Assembly: GCA_021414305.1 (NCBI GenBank) | Contig: JAIOOS010000006.1 | Span: 372,001-436,000, forward strand | Origin: Burkholderiales bacterium | Lineage (GTDB): Bacteria; Pseudomonadota; Gammaproteobacteria; Burkholderiales; Burkholderiaceae_C | Reading direction: 5' to 3' | Length of the DNA: 64,000 bases | In this document: piece after piece, positions 63,113 to 64,000 of the stretch | Layout: every line of letters starts with the position of its first letter | Position numbering within the stretch: position 1 is the first letter of the stretch | The notes under the pieces: generated by a model | What the model saw: only the letters and a program-made list of their open reading frames with translations | Told to the model about the DNA's origin: nothing | The model's database searches: none | Made by a program: the position numbers and the translations under genes

Positions 63113-64000
63113 TCACAGCGCGCCCGCCCGGCGCGCCTCGCGGCCGCCGAGCAGCCGCGCCAGCAACGCGTCGAAAGCGAAGAAGAAGGCCAGCGCCACC
63201 AGCATCAGCACGATGCCGGCGAAGCCGTGCAGGAAGCCCTGCCCCGCCTCGTCGCCGAGGTGGTAGGTGATCAGCACCAGCGCGATCACGCGAACGATGT
63301 TGGCGGCGAAGGCGATCGGCAGGATGCTGGCCAGCATCAGCGCGTTGTGCAGGCGGCTGGCCCGCGCCATGAGGTACATGAAGAGCGTGCCGAGCGCCGT
63401 CAGGCTGTACATCGAGTGCAGCCCGGAGCAGGCGTCGGCGACGAGCATCTGGTACTGGCCGATCGTCAGGACCACGCCGCTGCGCGAGATCGGGTAGCCG
63501 ACCCGGTACAGCAGCTCGACGACGATCGCCGAGATCCATTGCTTGAGCGGGCCGGTGATCGCGTCGACCAGGATGCCCGGCAGCGGGATCATGAAGATGA
63601 AATAGAACAGCGGGAACCAGGCCAGGCGCAGCGCCGCCGGCCCCTTGATCAGGAGCAGCACGCCGGCGACGACGAAGGGCTGCGAGGCGAATTCGAGGAT
63701 CGAGATGCCGACCACCCGGCCGGCCACGTACACCAGCAGGCCGAGGGAGAACAGCAGCCAGCCGCGCACCGGCGCCGGCGCCGCGGGCAGCGCCATCAGC
63801 GGCCGGCGAATCCCCCAGAACAGCCAGACGATGACGGCCAGCACCAGGGCGCCGTGGGCATGGTCCTCGGACTGCCAGAGGCCGTTGGCCGCGTTCCAGT
63901 AGAGCGGCAGGTACATCGCCGCGAAGCCGGCGAGGACGATCCACCACGCGGCGTTCCGGTCCGCGCCCAGCGGGGCGGGCGACGGCGACGGAAGGACGCT
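63113..64000 (-). CDS. xrtB: exosortase B (5' end beyond window)
   Basis: At least 295 residues; the frame is open to the right edge, so the start lies outside, though ATG 63916 is a possible alternative. It has about eight transmembrane helices. The exosortase triad is complete: Cys in VADACSGLHSMYSL, Arg in AFAANIVRVIALV and His in GFLHGFAGI. It is a cysteine transpeptidase-like membrane enzyme that processes PEP-CTERM tails, here probably those of the two PEP-CTERM proteins at 37.3-38.9 kb, and belongs to the exosortase B group associated with EpsI/EpsL. The stop codon abuts the epsI stop. Confidence 0.93.
   Translation of the reverse strand, partial: SVLPSPSPAPLGADRNAAWWIVLAGFAAMYLPLYWNAANGLWQSEDHAHGALVLAVIVWLFWGIRRPLMALPAAPAPVRGWLLFSLGLLVYVAGRVVGISILEFASQPFVVAGVLLLIKGPAALRLAWFPLFYFIFMIPLPGILVDAITGPLKQWISAIVVELLYRVGYPISRSGVVLTIGQYQMLVADACSGLHSMYSLTALGTLFMYLMARASRLHNALMLASILPIAFAANIVRVIALVLITYHLGDEAGQGFLHGFAGIVLMLVALAFFFAFDALLARLLGGREARRAGAL

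Overview
The window is about 69-70% GC, tightly packed, and rich in GTG/TTG starts and 1-4 base stop/start overlaps. A PEP-CTERM/exosortase B system, an EpsI/EpsL-type exopolysaccharide locus and the form of the PEP-CTERM tails (PEPETYALFMAGLAAVGFM then basic residues) point to a high-GC betaproteobacterium, most likely Burkholderiales. No rRNA, tRNA, CRISPR array, insertion sequence or phage gene was seen, and no gene-free stretch exceeds about 300 bases.

Left part (1-15.5 kb): an AraC regulator, TonB-dependent receptor, MFS transporter and two alpha/beta hydrolases run leftward, opposite an M19 dipeptidase and a DUF885 protein. This looks like an uptake-and-hydrolysis module for an unknown amide, ester or peptide. 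Next come a small membrane protein, a cyclic-nucleotide-binding/thioredoxin-reductase-like fusion, and a divergent AraC regulator / berberine-bridge-type oxidase pair with a 22-bp palindrome over the regulator start. Downstream of the oxidase is a TTC38-like helical-repeat gene broken by a one-base deletion.

Signalling operon (15.5-22.6 kb, minus strand): a 1578-residue multi-GAF hybrid histidine kinase, a lone HPt protein, and a 662-residue protein with the order cyclase, OmpR-type winged helix, receiver, degenerate second cyclase. All three genes overlap by ATGA, so they are probably one phosphorelay that ends in a protein able both to bind DNA and to make a cyclic nucleotide.

Catabolic operon (23.8-34.5 kb, minus strand): eight packed genes encode an indolepyruvate:ferredoxin oxidoreductase (IorA, IorB-DUF6537), an ETHE1-like persulfide dioxygenase, a Rieske oxygenase alpha/beta pair, an acyl-CoA ligase, a thiolase-like protein without the canonical catalytic residues, and a DUF35-SDR fusion. 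I know of no described pathway with this combination; a CoA-dependent aromatic pathway is likely. A divergent M48 protease-pilin fusion and a threonine dehydratase follow.

Right part (37.3-64 kb): two PEP-CTERM proteins with the same tail-plus-terminator cassette, a sensor kinase, a strong sigma-54 promoter, a LuxR-type regulator, the undecaprenyl-phosphate sugar transferase, a glycosyltransferase and an EpsL barrel run rightward. After a DUF1996 lipoprotein and small genes, a 13-gene leftward operon (62.3-48.6 kb) carries O-antigen ligase, flippase, glycosyltransferases, acetyltransferases and methyltransferases. EpsI and exosortase B close the window in tail-to-tail orientation. Together these make an exopolysaccharide and sort PEP-CTERM proteins; the chain-length/export genes (Wza/Wzc type) are not in view.
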